Assembly (NCBI GenBank): GCA_035529075.1
Contig: DATKXK010000012.1
Span: forward strand, 1 to 64,000
Length of the DNA stretch: 64,000 nucleotides
Source: Acidobacteriota bacterium
Lineage (GTDB): Bacteria > Zixibacteria > MSB-5A5 > GN15 > FEB-12
Direction of reading: 5' to 3'
This document shows, piece by piece, positions 23,893 to 33,212 of this stretch. A program made the position numbers and the translations under genes. How positions within the stretch are numbered: position 1 is the stretch's first letter; each line of letters starts with the position of its first letter. The notes beneath the pieces are model-generated. The model was not told the DNA's origin and did not search any database. It worked only from the letters and a program-made list of their open reading frames with translations.

Positions 23893-26097
23893 CTAATCCC
23901 ACTTGTCCAGTTCCGGGATCGTCCCATCCTCGACGTCGATGCCCACCCCGTAGTTGTTGGCGCCGAAAGTCGAGTCAGTCCTGGCAGGCTGAAACCACAG
24001 GGAGTTGTTCGCGGCTGTTGGATGGGGGCTGTTTTGCCCGTCCTTGAAGGAGAAATAACCGTCGTTCCCACCCACGTCGATAAACCCTCCGAAGGATTTC
24101 ACATACGTATTGTAGGTGAGCACCTTTCCGGGCCGCTCGAAATCGGCCCGCCAGGTGGCAGCGCCCATGCCGCGCGCACCCTCGGCGAAATAGTATTGGT
24201 CGTCGCCGCCGATATCGATGCATAAGGCGTTGGAACGGATTTCGGCCAGCCCGAAAGAGATCATCTTCGCGCGGTACGTGTCGTTACCCCCCTTGTTGAT
24301 GAGCAGGGCGTTGGTGTAGTCCCAGCCGAAGGCCAGGGCGGCTCCGGCGGTCTCGAACAGATCGTGGTTGTCGTTGCCGCCTTCGTCGATCAAAATGCCG
24401 TTGCAGTAGTGCGCGCCCGATCCCTGGGTAAAATAGCATGACTTATAGTGGTCATCACCGCTCCTGTCCAGAGCGATGCCGGTGCCGAACCAGTAGCCGA
24501 TGCCCAGCGTCCAGTTGCCGGAGTAATACTCGTCGTCACCCTGAATGTCAATGATAGCGCCGAGTCCGCCGGCCCAGGCGTGGCCGTCCGAGCCGTCACC
24601 GCGACGGCCGAAACCGGCCCCCTGAGCTACGTTGGCATTGATGACTTGCTCGCTGTGATAATCGCCGCGATTGAAGACCTCGGCGTACGGCTCAGCCGTA
24701 TACTTGTCGTTGCCGTCGAACGAGGCGAGGACTCCCACGCCGCCGCCGATGCCCCCCATGCCCTGGCCGTCACCGTACAGGTAGAAGTCGTCGTCGCCGG
24801 TGCCGTCCAGGCACAGGCCGATACCGAAATAGCCGCACCCCTGGGCGGATTCGTTGGCTCGATATCGATCATTTCCGCTTCGATCCAGGAGCACGCCGAC
24901 TCCGAACAGACCGGCACCCTGCGCGTATGTCGAACCGAAATAGTGATCCTTGCCTTTGGAATCGATCACGACTCCGACGCCGCAGAGACCGACGCCGGTG
25001 GTAGGGGGAAGCGGCGTATTCTCGTAGCCGTAGTAATCGTCGCCTCCGAGGTCGATCAGTACCGACACGGGGTTGGCGATCGAGGCGGTGGCGCCGGCCG
25101 ATCCGTACCAGATGCTGTTCCTGCCGAAGTCTATCACGCACAGAGTGTTGGAGGCGTCATACGCCATCCAGTCGGGTAGCGGCGCGCGTAGGGAGGAGAA
25201 GAACCCGTGCGGCAGTTTGTCGCGAAGGTAGACCGGTGAGAACATGGCTACTTTTCCGTACGGGGTGGGTATCTCGCAGGCGAAATCGTCCGGAACCTGC
25301 CGGGCCAGGGGGATGAGCTTGCGTTCGGCCCGCTCGGCAGCCGCAACGGCCTTCAGAGCCGCGTAGTGCAGAGAGGGCCAGTCGAGCGCGCGTGCGATAT
25401 CGTCAAGTTCCGAATAGTATACCTGACCGTCACCCTGGGTGGAGGCCAGATCACGGATGGATACGGCAGACTGCATGTCCTGACCGTCGCAGTTGCGGAA
25501 GGCCAGGTTGCGCCATTTGACGGCCTCGGCAAGATTCGTGATTAACTCCGCAAGGACGGTTTTGACGGTATCCGGGAGCATCTCCGTGCCGGCTCGGACC
25601 TTGTCACCGATGGTCGATACGTCGGCTTTAGCCCCGAAGGTGTAGATGTCGGTCGGCTGCCCCGCCATCACGTACAAACGTTCAAAGGCCGCGACCAGAG
25701 GCTCGTCTCCGGGCGGAGCCGGGGCCAGGTTGGCCGAGTAGCTGCGAAAGCCGCCGAGTTTTCGATCCACCCCGAGGTGATACGTCAGCTTGTACAGGCC
25801 GTTCTCAGCCGTGTCGGCGTAGCCGGGGGCGAGGTATAATTCAACGGCGTTGCCCATGGTGGCAGCGTAGTCGTACAGTCTCAACGGTTCGGCAAAAAGG
25901 TCGTCGAACGACGTCAGGCGGTAGGGAATGTCCAGGGGAAAACGGCTCCAGAATCCTTTGGGCTCGAAGCCGAGATCGCTGCGGTCAAAACCCACCTCGT
26001 TAAGGATTTTGCCGAGAATATCTTCCCCGTTCGGTACTTGTGCCGTGCACGGAATCGCTGCTGTAATGAGCAGCAATACGAAAACGCATGACTTCAT
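23893..26097 (-). CDS. secreted protein with eleven Gly/Asp-rich repeats
   Basis: The 734-residue product starts at the Met that opens a clear signal peptide (MKSCVFVLLLITAAIPCTAQ) behind an AGAGGT ribosome binding site; the frame extends upstream but that part is not protein-like. Residues 20-320 have no recognised domain. From about 320 to the end there are eleven repeats of the form (I/L)D-x-x-G-(D/N/K)-D-x-Y followed by a stretch such as QG-G-x-G-x-G-V, spaced about 22-45 residues apart (LIDLGGDDYYGY, LLDRSGNDRYRAN, IIDIQGDDEYYSG). They recall calcium-binding beta-roll repeats but are not the canonical GGxGxDxUx nonapeptide. Probably an exported or surface beta-solenoid; function unknown. 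Confidence 0.6.
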   Translation of the reverse strand: MKSCVFVLLLITAAIPCTAQVPNGEDILGKILNEVGFDRSDLGFEPKGFWSRFPLDIPYRLTSFDDLFAEPLRLYDYAATMGNAVELYLAPGYADTAENGLYKLTYHLGVDRKLGGFRSYSANLAPAPPGDEPLVAAFERLYVMAGQPTDIYTFGAKADVSTIGDKVRAGTEMLPDTVKTVLAELITNLAEAVKWRNLAFRNCDGQDMQSAVSIRDLASTQGDGQVYYSELDDIARALDWPSLHYAALKAVAAAERAERKLIPLARQVPDDFACEIPTPYGKVAMFSPVYLRDKLPHGFFSSLRAPLPDWMAYDASNTLCVIDFGRNSIWYGSAGATASIANPVSVLIDLGGDDYYGYENTPLPPTTGVGLCGVGVVIDSKGKDHYFGSTYAQGAGLFGVGVLLDRSGNDRYRANESAQGCGYFGIGLCLDGTGDDDFYLYGDGQGMGGIGGGVGVLASFDGNDKYTAEPYAEVFNRGDYHSEQVINANVAQGAGFGRRGDGSDGHAWAGGLGAIIDIQGDDEYYSGNWTLGIGYWFGTGIALDRSGDDHYKSCYFTQGSGAHYCNGILIDEGGNDNHDLFETAGAALAFGWDYTNALLINKGGNDTYRAKMISFGLAEIRSNALCIDIGGDDQYYFAEGARGMGAATWRADFERPGKVLTYNTYVKSFGGFIDVGGNDGYFSFKDGQNSPHPTAANNSLWFQPARTDSTFGANNYGVGIDVEDGTIPELDKWD

Positions 26098-26275
26098 AAC
26101 GTTACCTCTGTGCGGACGTTTCACCCTGGGCGTCAAGATATGATGTTCCGACCCGGTGAAAAAGCGATAATCAGAGGACTGCCGTGATATCAGCGCCCCG
26201 GGCAGCCGGCACAGAGCGATCCGGGCCGGCGGTCGCCGGCGCGCATGGGATTCATCGGGAAGGCAGCCGAGCGGC

Positions 26276-26305
26276 ATTAAGAAAGCCGGCCCCGGGGGGC
26301 CGGCT
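26276..26305 (-). terminator. intrinsic terminator of the BACON/Ycf48-like lipoprotein gene
   Basis: AGCCGGCCCC (26284-26293) pairs with GGGGCCGGCT (26296-26305) with a 2-nt gap. On the minus strand it is followed by TTTCTTAA, a modest T-tract. Confidence 0.5.
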
Positions 26306-26338
26306 CTGGATTGACAAAGCAGTTTTTTCGGTCCCTGA

Positions 26339-27919
26339 TCAGAACCCGCCGCTCATCGTTCGCAGCATCGTGCCCCCCTCGCCGGCTGCAAGGCCGATGC
26401 TTGCATCGAAGAAGCGTACGGCGTACAGCCAGTTCTGAGTTTCGGTGAACTGGGGCAGCCAGTTGGCGCCTCCGTCGCTGGTGTGGATGATGACTCCCTC
26501 CCGACCGACCGCCCAGCCGTGGAGGTTGTCAACGAACGTGATATCCTGTAGCTTGTCCGAGACGTCAATCACCACCGGTGTCCAGTTCGCACCGCCATTG
26601 GTCGTATGCAGCATGGTGCCTGCGCTGCCGACGATAAAGCCGTTGTCCGCGTCAATAAAGGTGACACCCCACAGATCGTTATGGATGGGGGACGTCTGGG
26701 GAACCCAGCTTCCGCCGCCGTCTACAGTGTGCAGGATGGTGGCGCTGTTTCCGACGATCCAGCCGCTGGAACTGTTGACGAACTCAATGGCCGCCAGGGA
26801 CATACTCGTGCCGCTGGTCTGAACCTGCCAGGTATCGCCTCCGTCGATGGTGCGCAGGATTTTGCCTCCGGAACCGACCGTCCAGCCGGTATCGGCGCCG
26901 ACAAAGCCGACCGTCCAAAGCGAATAAGTGGGGTCAATCGGGAGACCCGTAACGTCGTGCCACGTCTCGCCGCCGTCAGATGTTCTCATGATCACGGCGC
27001 TGTCGCCCACGACGCAACCGGACAGGCTGTTGACGAAGTGAATACCGCCGAAAGACGTCCTTGTACGGCTCAACTTGCCTTCCCACGTCCGGCCGGAATC
27101 GGAACTCTTGAACACCACTCCGGAGTGTTCCGGCGCGTTGCCGATAAAACCGACCGCCCACGCCACATCGGGAGGAAACACGAAAAGCCCTTGCAGGTCG
27201 TGAACCACCGACAATCCCTGGTTGGAGACCATCCAAGAACTGATGGTCAGGGTGACCGCCACGTGAACCGAGTCGTTCGTCGCCTCCGGGGATGAGACGG
27301 TGAGTGTGTCGACGTACGCGCCGCCGGACAAACCGACGGGATTGACCACCACACCGATGGAGTCGGGAGCCGTCCCGGATGTCCGAGTCAACGACAGCCA
27401 GTCTGCCCCTTTGCTTACATTATAGGTCATGAAGTCGCCGCCCTCGTTGACCACCTGGAAGTACTGGGTGTCCGGCTCCAGGCTCCCGGACAGCATCGAG
27501 AACGTGAGGGAGTTGGGGTTGGCTGAGATGGCGTTGGATACGGTGAACACCACCTTGATGTACTGCGGCGTGTTGCCCGCCTGAGGCGACGAGACCGGAA
27601 TGGAATCGATGTTGGTACCGGCCTGCACTCTGGCCGTGGAGACGGCGACCCTGATCGTGTCGCCGTTAGTCCCCTGCCAGTAGGACACGCTGATCCAGTC
27701 GGCCGGCGAGGTTGCGGTGAAGGTCATGTCGCCCACGCCGGCATTGACCACGATTATCCTTTGTGCCGGCGGGTTGGGTCCGCCCGCAACGGCAAAAAAT
27801 TCAAGCGAGTCCGCTGAGAGTGTCAGTATCGGTACTGCCGGCGCTGTCGGCTCGTCTTCGGAGCAACCAACCAGGGCGATGAGAATAATGAGAAAAAGAC
27901 TACACGCGATTCTGTGCAT
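26339..27919 (-). CDS. lipoprotein with BACON-like domains and Ycf48-like beta-propeller repeats
   Basis: This 526-residue protein has a lipoprotein signal with Cys19 (MHRIACSLFLIILIALVGCS). Two tandem BACON-like Ig domains follow (about 30-235; each has PADWISVS- or GADWLSLT-type motifs). A C-terminal propeller of about seven blades carries the SxDGGxTW pattern (SSDSGRTWEG, HTVDGGGSWVPQT, HTTNGGANWTPV) and WxVGxxGxI/M strands. It is expected on the outer membrane or periplasmic face. The propeller type is shared with Ycf48 assembly factors and sialidase-like proteins; no catalytic residues can be assigned. Confidence 0.75.
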   Translation of the reverse strand: MHRIACSLFLIILIALVGCSEDEPTAPAVPILTLSADSLEFFAVAGGPNPPAQRIIVVNAGVGDMTFTATSPADWISVSYWQGTNGDTIRVAVSTARVQAGTNIDSIPVSSPQAGNTPQYIKVVFTVSNAISANPNSLTFSMLSGSLEPDTQYFQVVNEGGDFMTYNVSKGADWLSLTRTSGTAPDSIGVVVNPVGLSGGAYVDTLTVSSPEATNDSVHVAVTLTISSWMVSNQGLSVVHDLQGLFVFPPDVAWAVGFIGNAPEHSGVVFKSSDSGRTWEGKLSRTRTSFGGIHFVNSLSGCVVGDSAVIMRTSDGGETWHDVTGLPIDPTYSLWTVGFVGADTGWTVGSGGKILRTIDGGDTWQVQTSGTSMSLAAIEFVNSSSGWIVGNSATILHTVDGGGSWVPQTSPIHNDLWGVTFIDADNGFIVGSAGTMLHTTNGGANWTPVVIDVSDKLQDITFVDNLHGWAVGREGVIIHTSDGGANWLPQFTETQNWLYAVRFFDASIGLAAGEGGTMLRTMSGGF

Positions 27920-28251
27920 GATATGGGCTTCCTGTCTGCTGCATCGTTGTTGACGATAGAATGGACAACTTGTTCCAATCTATTAACGGGCGGCCGGCGC
28001 GGTTGTCAAAAGAAAAAGTTGCACGCCGGCGGTGCCGGGCCGGCCGGACCTGCGGTGTTCCCCGGCTGCAGCATTCGCAGTCTTTTGCCTACCGTCATAA
28101 TCGGTCCGGATACCGGAGCCGTCCCCGTCCCCGGTGTTTCTCGCTGCACGGCAACAGGATAGGCCGACAGGCCGGAGCCGGGGAGCTGTCCTCGGCATCC
28201 GGCACAGTGTATGCTCGACTCCTCTGTGGACATGAACTGGAGCGAGGTTAG
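27920..28251. other. divergent intergenic region
   Basis: 332 nt between the lipoprotein gene (leftward) and an unknown gene (rightward). It holds the leftward promoter at 27981-28009 and a G+C-rich stretch with short inverted repeats. No RNA gene is recognised. Confidence 0.35.
27981..28009 (-). promoter_or_regulatory. candidate promoter for the lipoprotein gene
   Basis: Minus strand: TTGACA (28009-28004), a 17-nt spacer and TTAATA (27986-27981), about 62 nt from the start codon. Perfect -35, weak -10. Confidence 0.4.
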
Positions 28252-28875
28252 ATGATGTTGGACAACAGGTATCAGCGCGGTTTCACCAGCCAGCGGCTAA
28301 CGGCCATGACCGAGCCACGCGTTCGCAAGGACGACCGGGGCTATTTCATCATGTCTCTATCGGAGAACACCAAAGTCTATTTCGACGACTTTTACCGGTT
28401 TCTCGAGACCACGTACCACCATGGCCTCAAGGAGAAAGCCGTCCTGTTGCAGAAAATCCAGGTCACGCCTGCCAATTGCGTGGAGACACAGGCGTATTAC
28501 CGGGCCAAGGCCGTAATTGTCGATCTTGTTCTCAGGGCCGTTCGTCGCTTTTACACCGACGGTTCAAACTTCGGCGTTATCATGACTCCGTGGTGCTTCG
28601 GGACGGTAATCCTGGAGAAGATCGAGGTTTACCGTGATCGTCTGAGCAAGGGAGAGGTTCATGATCCCAATATCAGCGACTATCCCTATTACGTGGTCAA
28701 GTATGTCGACGAGATATACAAGGCCGAACTGCTGACCCTCTTCGATTTCCCCGAAAAGGCCTTCCAGATGCGCTGGCAGTACTCGGAGTTGCTCAAGCGG
28801 TACTCCAGAGTACTCTCCGACATCACGGTGCGTCTGAACTCGGTCCTCCAGTCGGTGAAAAACTTCGGTGCCTGA
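28252..28875 (+). CDS. protein of unknown function
   Basis: This 207-residue soluble protein is mostly helical, with a beta start (RKDDRGYFIMSLSENTKVYFDDFYRFLETTYHHG). Two adjacent Met codons follow a GCGAGG ribosome binding site. There is no signal peptide, membrane helix or recognised catalytic motif. Notable features are aromatic clusters (DYPYYVVKYVDEIYKAELLTLFDFPE) and a C-terminal helix (SELLKRYSRVLSDITVRLNSVL). The next gene on the same strand is an HD-GYP protein; a signalling link is possible but unproven. Confidence 0.55.
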   Translation: MMLDNRYQRGFTSQRLTAMTEPRVRKDDRGYFIMSLSENTKVYFDDFYRFLETTYHHGLKEKAVLLQKIQVTPANCVETQAYYRAKAVIVDLVLRAVRRFYTDGSNFGVIMTPWCFGTVILEKIEVYRDRLSKGEVHDPNISDYPYYVVKYVDEIYKAELLTLFDFPEKAFQMRWQYSELLKRYSRVLSDITVRLNSVLQSVKNFGA

Positions 28876-29052
28876 GCCCGCCGGGCCCGGCTGAACCCTC
28901 AGCCCATACCGTTATTTTCCCGCCATTCTCAGCGTCGGCTGCAGGCGCGTCTTCAAGAACGCCGACCCGAATGCCGATATACCGGGTAAGACCTTTTGCA
29001 GAAAGGCAGGGGCGGAGTACCGCAGGGATGGGCGCGCCAGCCTGATAAGGCT

Positions 29053-30036
29053 ATGTCAACAACCGCCGTCAAGACCCGGACTGACCAGAAATTCATGCCT
29101 ATCCACCTTGATTCGCTCAGGGTGGATTCGGTTCTTGATTTCGATCTTTACCTGAAAGTCGACAAGCGCTTGGTGCTTTACCGGTCGGCCAACTTGGCCT
29201 TCACCGAACGGACCCGCCAAAAGCTGCTTGAAAACAATGTAGACCGCCTGTACGTCGCCTTTGAATCCAAGCAGAAATATCAGCGCTATATCGAAACGAA
29301 TCTGGACAAGATTCTCAAGGATCCGGAGATCCAGGAGATCAAGAAGGCCGGTATCCTGTACGAGACGTCCAGCAACCTGGTCAGGGACGTGCTGAGCAAC
29401 CCCAGCTACGGGGAGAACATTCAGCGTTCGAAAGACCTGGTGTCCAATACCGTTCAGTTTGTTTTGAAAGGACGCGAGGCCTTTCTGAATCTGCTGAAAA
29501 TCACGTCCTTCGACTACTATACATATACCCACTCCGTAAACGTGTGCACTTTCGGCGTGGCGCTGGCCCAGCAACTGGGGTTCAGCGACGAGCACTTCCT
29601 GCACGAGCTGGGCACCGGGGCGCTGCTGCACGATGTCGGCAAGTCAAAAATCTCGGATCGCATCATCAACAAGCGAACCGCGCTGACACCGATCGAGTTC
29701 GAGATTATGAAGAAGCACCCGAACTGGGGAGTCGAAATCCTTCAGGAAACGGACATGATCCACGAGGCGTCGTACTACCCCGTTTTGCAGCACCATGAGC
29801 GGGGAGACCGACGAGGCTACCCCTCGGGCCTCTCACTTGACGAGATGCACATCTACTCCAAGGTCGTCGCCATCGCTGACTCGTTCGATGCCATGACGAC
29901 CGAGCGCGTTTACCAGCGGGCCATGGATACCTTCCCGGCCCTGAAGATCATGTTCTCGCTCAAGGGCGCCTACGACGAACAGATCCTTCACGCCTTTGTC
30001 GAACTCATGGGCCCTTCGGGCCTGCTTGACCTGTAA
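29053..30036 (+). CDS. HD-GYP domain protein (probable cyclic-di-GMP phosphodiesterase)
   Basis: The 327-residue product has an N-terminal region (about 1-130: MPIHLDSLRVDSVLDFDLYL...VDRLYVAFESKQKY) typical of stand-alone HD-GYP regulators. The metal-binding HD-GYP domain follows: THSVNVCTFGVALAQQLG, GALLHDVGKSKI, KKHPNWGVEIL, QHHERGDRRGYPSGL, IADSFDAMTTERVY. The signature is HHERxDRRGYP, with Arg where many members have Gly, so activity is likely but not certain. The Met at 29053 is preferred to 28996 because the earlier residues lack similarity. Confidence 0.8.
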   Translation: MSTTAVKTRTDQKFMPIHLDSLRVDSVLDFDLYLKVDKRLVLYRSANLAFTERTRQKLLENNVDRLYVAFESKQKYQRYIETNLDKILKDPEIQEIKKAGILYETSSNLVRDVLSNPSYGENIQRSKDLVSNTVQFVLKGREAFLNLLKITSFDYYTYTHSVNVCTFGVALAQQLGFSDEHFLHELGTGALLHDVGKSKISDRIINKRTALTPIEFEIMKKHPNWGVEILQETDMIHEASYYPVLQHHERGDRRGYPSGLSLDEMHIYSKVVAIADSFDAMTTERVYQRAMDTFPALKIMFSLKGAYDEQILHAFVELMGPSGLLDL

Positions 30037-30100
30037 AGGCCGTCGTTTCGGCGCCGGCCGTCCCGTGAAAGCCCCCGCCTGACGGCACCGACCGGCCGGG

Positions 30101-31003
30101 CTAGGCCAGTTTCAGGACAAAACCGATACCGAGCGTCTGTTTCAGTCGGCCTTTCCGGGTGACCTGCTTGTCATAAAGGAACTGGGTGTAAAAGTTCACG
30201 GTCAGGATTCTGGTGATCGAGGCGTTTACGATGTTCTCCCAGTTGACGTCGATGGCCTTCCAGTCATCCTCGAACGCGGTCCCTGCAACCTCGTCCTTTC
30301 CGGAAAAGAAGAACGCCCTGTACAGGGTGAGCTTTCCGGTGTACCGGAGCCGTTCACTGAGCGTGTACGTCACGTCGGTCACGGACTCGATGCCGCCGTC
30401 GGTCAGGGTTGAATCGGTCGTTGAAAGCGCGGTGGTGTCGATGATGACGTTCTTGAAAATCTGGCGCAAGGCGAAGCCGAGCCGGCTGATGACCTGGTCC
30501 GTCTCCCGCTCGTAAAACTTCCTCGTAAGTCCGGCGGACTCCGTCAGTTTCAGCGGCGTGAAAGAGCGCTTCTTGGGTTCGAAGGAAGCATCCAGGAACT
30601 GCGATTCCAGCCGGAAAGCCACGAACGGATCGAGATAGCTCTCCAGCGTGAAGCGGCCTACGTTTTCCCAGTCGATAAGGTCGGTCGACTTCCTGGGTTT
30701 GCTCCATTCCTTGGCCGTATCCTGGGTCAGGGTCTGACCGAAAGAGAGTCGGAGCGTCGAGCGGAAATCAAGCCAGGGTTTGAGTTGTTTTTCCGCGACG
30801 CCGTTGACGTTGCCGACCCAACTGACAGCTCCTGCTTCGCCGCCGACCCAGGAATCCGAGTATGCCGTTTGGGTGGCCGTAAAATCAGCTATGAGCGATT
30901 TTTTCCAGCCTGCACCGGTGCTGTCAGTGGCCGCCACAATGATTGCGGGCATCAGCAGCAGCAGGATTAAGCCCTGCGCGGTTTTTCTGATTGGGTGTAA
31001 CAT
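30101..31003 (-). CDS. DUF3078-like outer-membrane beta-barrel protein
   Basis: This 300-residue protein has a signal peptide (about 1-25). Its beta-strand-rich body has alternating hydrophobic residues and ends in a hydrophobic aromatic-poor strand (GIGFVLKLA). The N-terminal pattern WKKSLIADFTATQTAYSDSW, then GGEAGAVSWVGNVNG, matches DUF3078. Such proteins are predicted outer-membrane barrels of unknown substrate. It lies 11 nt downstream of the MscS gene and is probably co-transcribed with it. Confidence 0.65.
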   Translation of the reverse strand: MLHPIRKTAQGLILLLLMPAIIVAATDSTGAGWKKSLIADFTATQTAYSDSWVGGEAGAVSWVGNVNGVAEKQLKPWLDFRSTLRLSFGQTLTQDTAKEWSKPRKSTDLIDWENVGRFTLESYLDPFVAFRLESQFLDASFEPKKRSFTPLKLTESAGLTRKFYERETDQVISRLGFALRQIFKNVIIDTTALSTTDSTLTDGGIESVTDVTYTLSERLRYTGKLTLYRAFFFSGKDEVAGTAFEDDWKAIDVNWENIVNASITRILTVNFYTQFLYDKQVTRKGRLKQTLGIGFVLKLA

Positions 31004-31014
31004 GCCACTCCCCT

Positions 31015-31830
31015 TTAGCTTACGGTTACCTGATGCATATGGACGTCCCGCTGTGGAAACGGGATCGAAATACCCTGTTCATCAAAGGCCAGCTTCACCT
31101 TTTCGACAAGGTCGAAGTGGACCGGCCAGTAGTCGGCGGTTTTCACCCACGGGCGGACGGCGGAGTTGACGGAGCTGTCGGCCAGTTCCAGGACGGCAAC
31201 GGTCGGGGCGGGATCGGTCAGCACGCGGGAGTCCTGCCTGAGAATCTGCTCCAGCACTTGCTTGGCCTTCCTGATGTCATCGCCGTAGCCGATGCCAAAG
31301 ACGAGGTCGAGCCGGCGTATCTCTTTGGCCGAGTAGTTGGTGATGTTGTCTCCCGTTATCTTGCTGTTGGGAACGATGACTTTCTTGTTGTCTGGCGTTG
31401 TGAGAACGGTGTTGAAGATGTGGATTTCCTCCACCACGCCGGCCGTCCCGCCGGCTTCGATATAGTCTCCAGCCTTGAAGGGACGGAAAATGACCAGCAT
31501 TACGCCCGAGGCGAAATTGGCCAGTGAGCCCTGCAGGGCAAAGCCGATTGCGAGACCGGCGGCACCGATTACGGCGATGAAGGAAGTCGTCTGAACGCCG
31601 AGCGCGCCGATAGCCGCGATGACCACAAAGGTCAGCAGGGCGATCCTGGTCAGGCTGGTTACGAACCTGGTCAGGATGACGTCCGCCTTGCTTCTTGTCA
31701 TCAGGCGCCTGACAATGTTCGCAAGAACGCCCACAAGGAGGCGACCGATGATGAGTATCGCCAGGGCGCCCAGGATCTTAGTCCCGTACAGGGCACCCCA
31801 CTCGACTACCTTGTCGAGAATGTTTTCCAT
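31015..31830 (-). CDS. small-conductance mechanosensitive channel (MscS family)
   Basis: This 271-residue protein has three membrane helices (about 15-110), with the glycine/alanine-rich pore helix GAAGLAIGFALQGSLANFASGVMLVIFRPFKAGDYIEAGGTAG. The beta domain carries VVPNSKITGDNITNYSAKEIRR, and an alpha/beta vestibule domain follows. It opens on membrane tension to release osmolytes. Length and motifs match E. coli MscS. Confidence 0.9.
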   Translation of the reverse strand: MENILDKVVEWGALYGTKILGALAILIIGRLLVGVLANIVRRLMTRSKADVILTRFVTSLTRIALLTFVVIAAIGALGVQTTSFIAVIGAAGLAIGFALQGSLANFASGVMLVIFRPFKAGDYIEAGGTAGVVEEIHIFNTVLTTPDNKKVIVPNSKITGDNITNYSAKEIRRLDLVFGIGYGDDIRKAKQVLEQILRQDSRVLTDPAPTVAVLELADSSVNSAVRPWVKTADYWPVHFDLVEKVKLAFDEQGISIPFPQRDVHMHQVTVS

Positions 31831-32245
31831 TTTCCTCTCCTTTTACCAGCTGCTTTCTGCCACACGCGCAGGGCCTGCGATCTCCGTGCCGCGAGCCTCG
31901 ACGTCCGTTCAGCCGATGCTCGTTCGCGTCCGACTGGTTCTATACGACGCTCCGGACGGAAGATCGGTAAAGCCGCTACGAGGTAGCGTTTAAGGCGACG
32001 CGTCAGGCAGCGTGTCGGTTCCTTTACTTATTGAATTAGCACCTTTGGGATGTCCGGCGAGCAGAAAGGCACACCGCCAATGTTATGTCCGGGCCTTACG
32101 TAATGCAAGAGGAAAGCGCCGGCTCCTTCCGGGAGAGGGGTCGGCAGGGGGAGTCCGGCCGGTCAGCCGGGCGATGAAATAATCGTTTGTCTCGGCCGGC
32201 GGATTGGCGATATATTGGACCGAAATTCCACGCTGGGAGATATAT
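31831..32245. other. divergent intergenic region
   Basis: 415 nt between mscS (leftward) and ridA (rightward). The ridA promoter candidate lies at 32187-32216. A leftward promoter for mscS must be here but no good -35/-10 pair stands out. No RNA gene or repeat is recognised. Confidence 0.3.
32187..32216 (+). promoter_or_regulatory. candidate sigma-70 promoter for ridA
   Basis: TTGTCT (32187-32192), an 18-nt spacer and TATATT (32211-32216), 30 nt before the start codon. Confidence 0.5.
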
Positions 32246-32635
32246 ATGAGACAGACCATCAGAAGCGACAAGGCCCCGGCGGCGGTCGGGCCGTACTCGC
32301 AGGCCGTGAGCACGACGTGTGCCACTATGTTGTTTTGTTCCGGTCAGATAGCCCTTGATTCCGGGACGGGCGAGATGGTGGGCAGGACTGCCGCCGAACA
32401 GTGTCGGAAGGTAATGGAGAACCTTGGAGCCGTGCTGGAGGCGGCCGGGGCTGATTTCGATGACGTTGTCAAGACGACCATTTACTTGGCTGATATGAGA
32501 GATTTCGGCGCCGTCAACGACGTGTATGCCTCCTGCTTTGCGTCCGATCCCCCGGCCCGGGTCACCGTACAGGTCGCCGGTCTGCCGAAAGAAGCCAGGG
32601 TGGAGATTGACGCGATTGCAGTTGTACGTTCATGA
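32246..32635 (+). CDS. ridA: RidA family reactive enamine/imine deaminase
   Basis: This 129-residue protein has the RidA (YjgF/YER057c/UK114) pattern: APAAVGPYSQAV near the N-terminus, FCSGQIALDSGTGEM, and the C-terminal PARVTVQVAGLPKEARVEIDAIAV containing the catalytic Arg. It hydrolyses 2-aminoacrylate and related imines from PLP enzymes, forming a homotrimer. The Met at 32246 follows GGGAGA; the upstream in-frame Met at 32204 overlaps the promoter. Confidence 0.9.
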   Translation: MRQTIRSDKAPAAVGPYSQAVSTTCATMLFCSGQIALDSGTGEMVGRTAAEQCRKVMENLGAVLEAAGADFDDVVKTTIYLADMRDFGAVNDVYASCFASDPPARVTVQVAGLPKEARVEIDAIAVVRS

Positions 32636-32694
32636 TTCAAGACGGGTTGCAGGGCAGTTCCCGGCACGTTGCCGCACGGTGGAATCCTGATCTG

Positions 32695-32723
32695 TTGACA
32701 TCGCAGCGGCCGGGTGGTACAAT
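32695..32723 (+). promoter_or_regulatory. sigma-70 promoter of the Rieske/cytochrome operon
   Basis: TTGACA (32695-32700), a 17-nt spacer and TACAAT (32718-32723), 36 nt upstream of the Rieske start codon. Near-consensus. Confidence 0.8.
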
Positions 32724-32759
32724 GACGCGATTCATGCAGGCAAACCACAGGAGGGCTAA

Positions 32760-33212
32760 GTGGCGGAAAGGGAATCTTCCCGGCGCAACTTCCTCAACGC
32801 TATTCTGAGCGGCGGCACTCTGGCTACTCTCGGCGCCATTGCGTACCCGGTGCTCAGGTTCATCAAGCCGCCGGAATCGGGTGAACCCAACGTGAACCAG
32901 ATGAAGCTTCCGTTCAAACGGGCGGATATCGAGGCTGAGCCGTCCCGGGCCAAGACGTTCAAGTTCGGCCGCAATCTCGGCCTCATCCTCGTGACGGAAG
33001 CGGGCAAGCTCAAAGCGCTGGCGGCCACGTGCACACACCTGGACTGCACCGTCCAGCACCGGCCCGATCTCGGTATCGTCTGGTGTTCCTGCCACAACGG
33101 ACGCTATGATCTCGACGGCAAGAACATATCGGGCCCACCACCCAGGCCGCTGGAGCAGTACGTTGTCAACGAAGTCGGTGAGGACATTTTCATTGCCCGG
33201 GAGGTGGGGTGA
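32760..33212 (+). CDS. Rieske iron-sulfur protein of a bc-type complex
   Basis: This 150-residue protein uses a GTG start behind a GGAGGG-type site. The N-terminus has SSRRNFLNAILSGGTLATLG, a Tat-like anchor and transmembrane helix that is usually uncleaved in Rieske proteins. The [2Fe-2S] ligands are in CTHLDC and CSCHNGRYD (two Cys and two His). It moves electrons from quinol at the cytochrome b site to a c-type acceptor. Its stop overlaps the next gene, so the two are translationally coupled. Confidence 0.9.
   Translation: MAERESSRRNFLNAILSGGTLATLGAIAYPVLRFIKPPESGEPNVNQMKLPFKRADIEAEPSRAKTFKFGRNLGLILVTEAGKLKALAATCTHLDCTVQHRPDLGIVWCSCHNGRYDLDGKNISGPPPRPLEQYVVNEVGEDIFIAREVG

Noticed and set aside
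28876-29052. Possible cyclic-di-GMP riboswitch before the HD-GYP gene
   Set aside because: The GEMM core sequences and receptor-loop pattern could not be found; only general G+C-rich pairing is visible.
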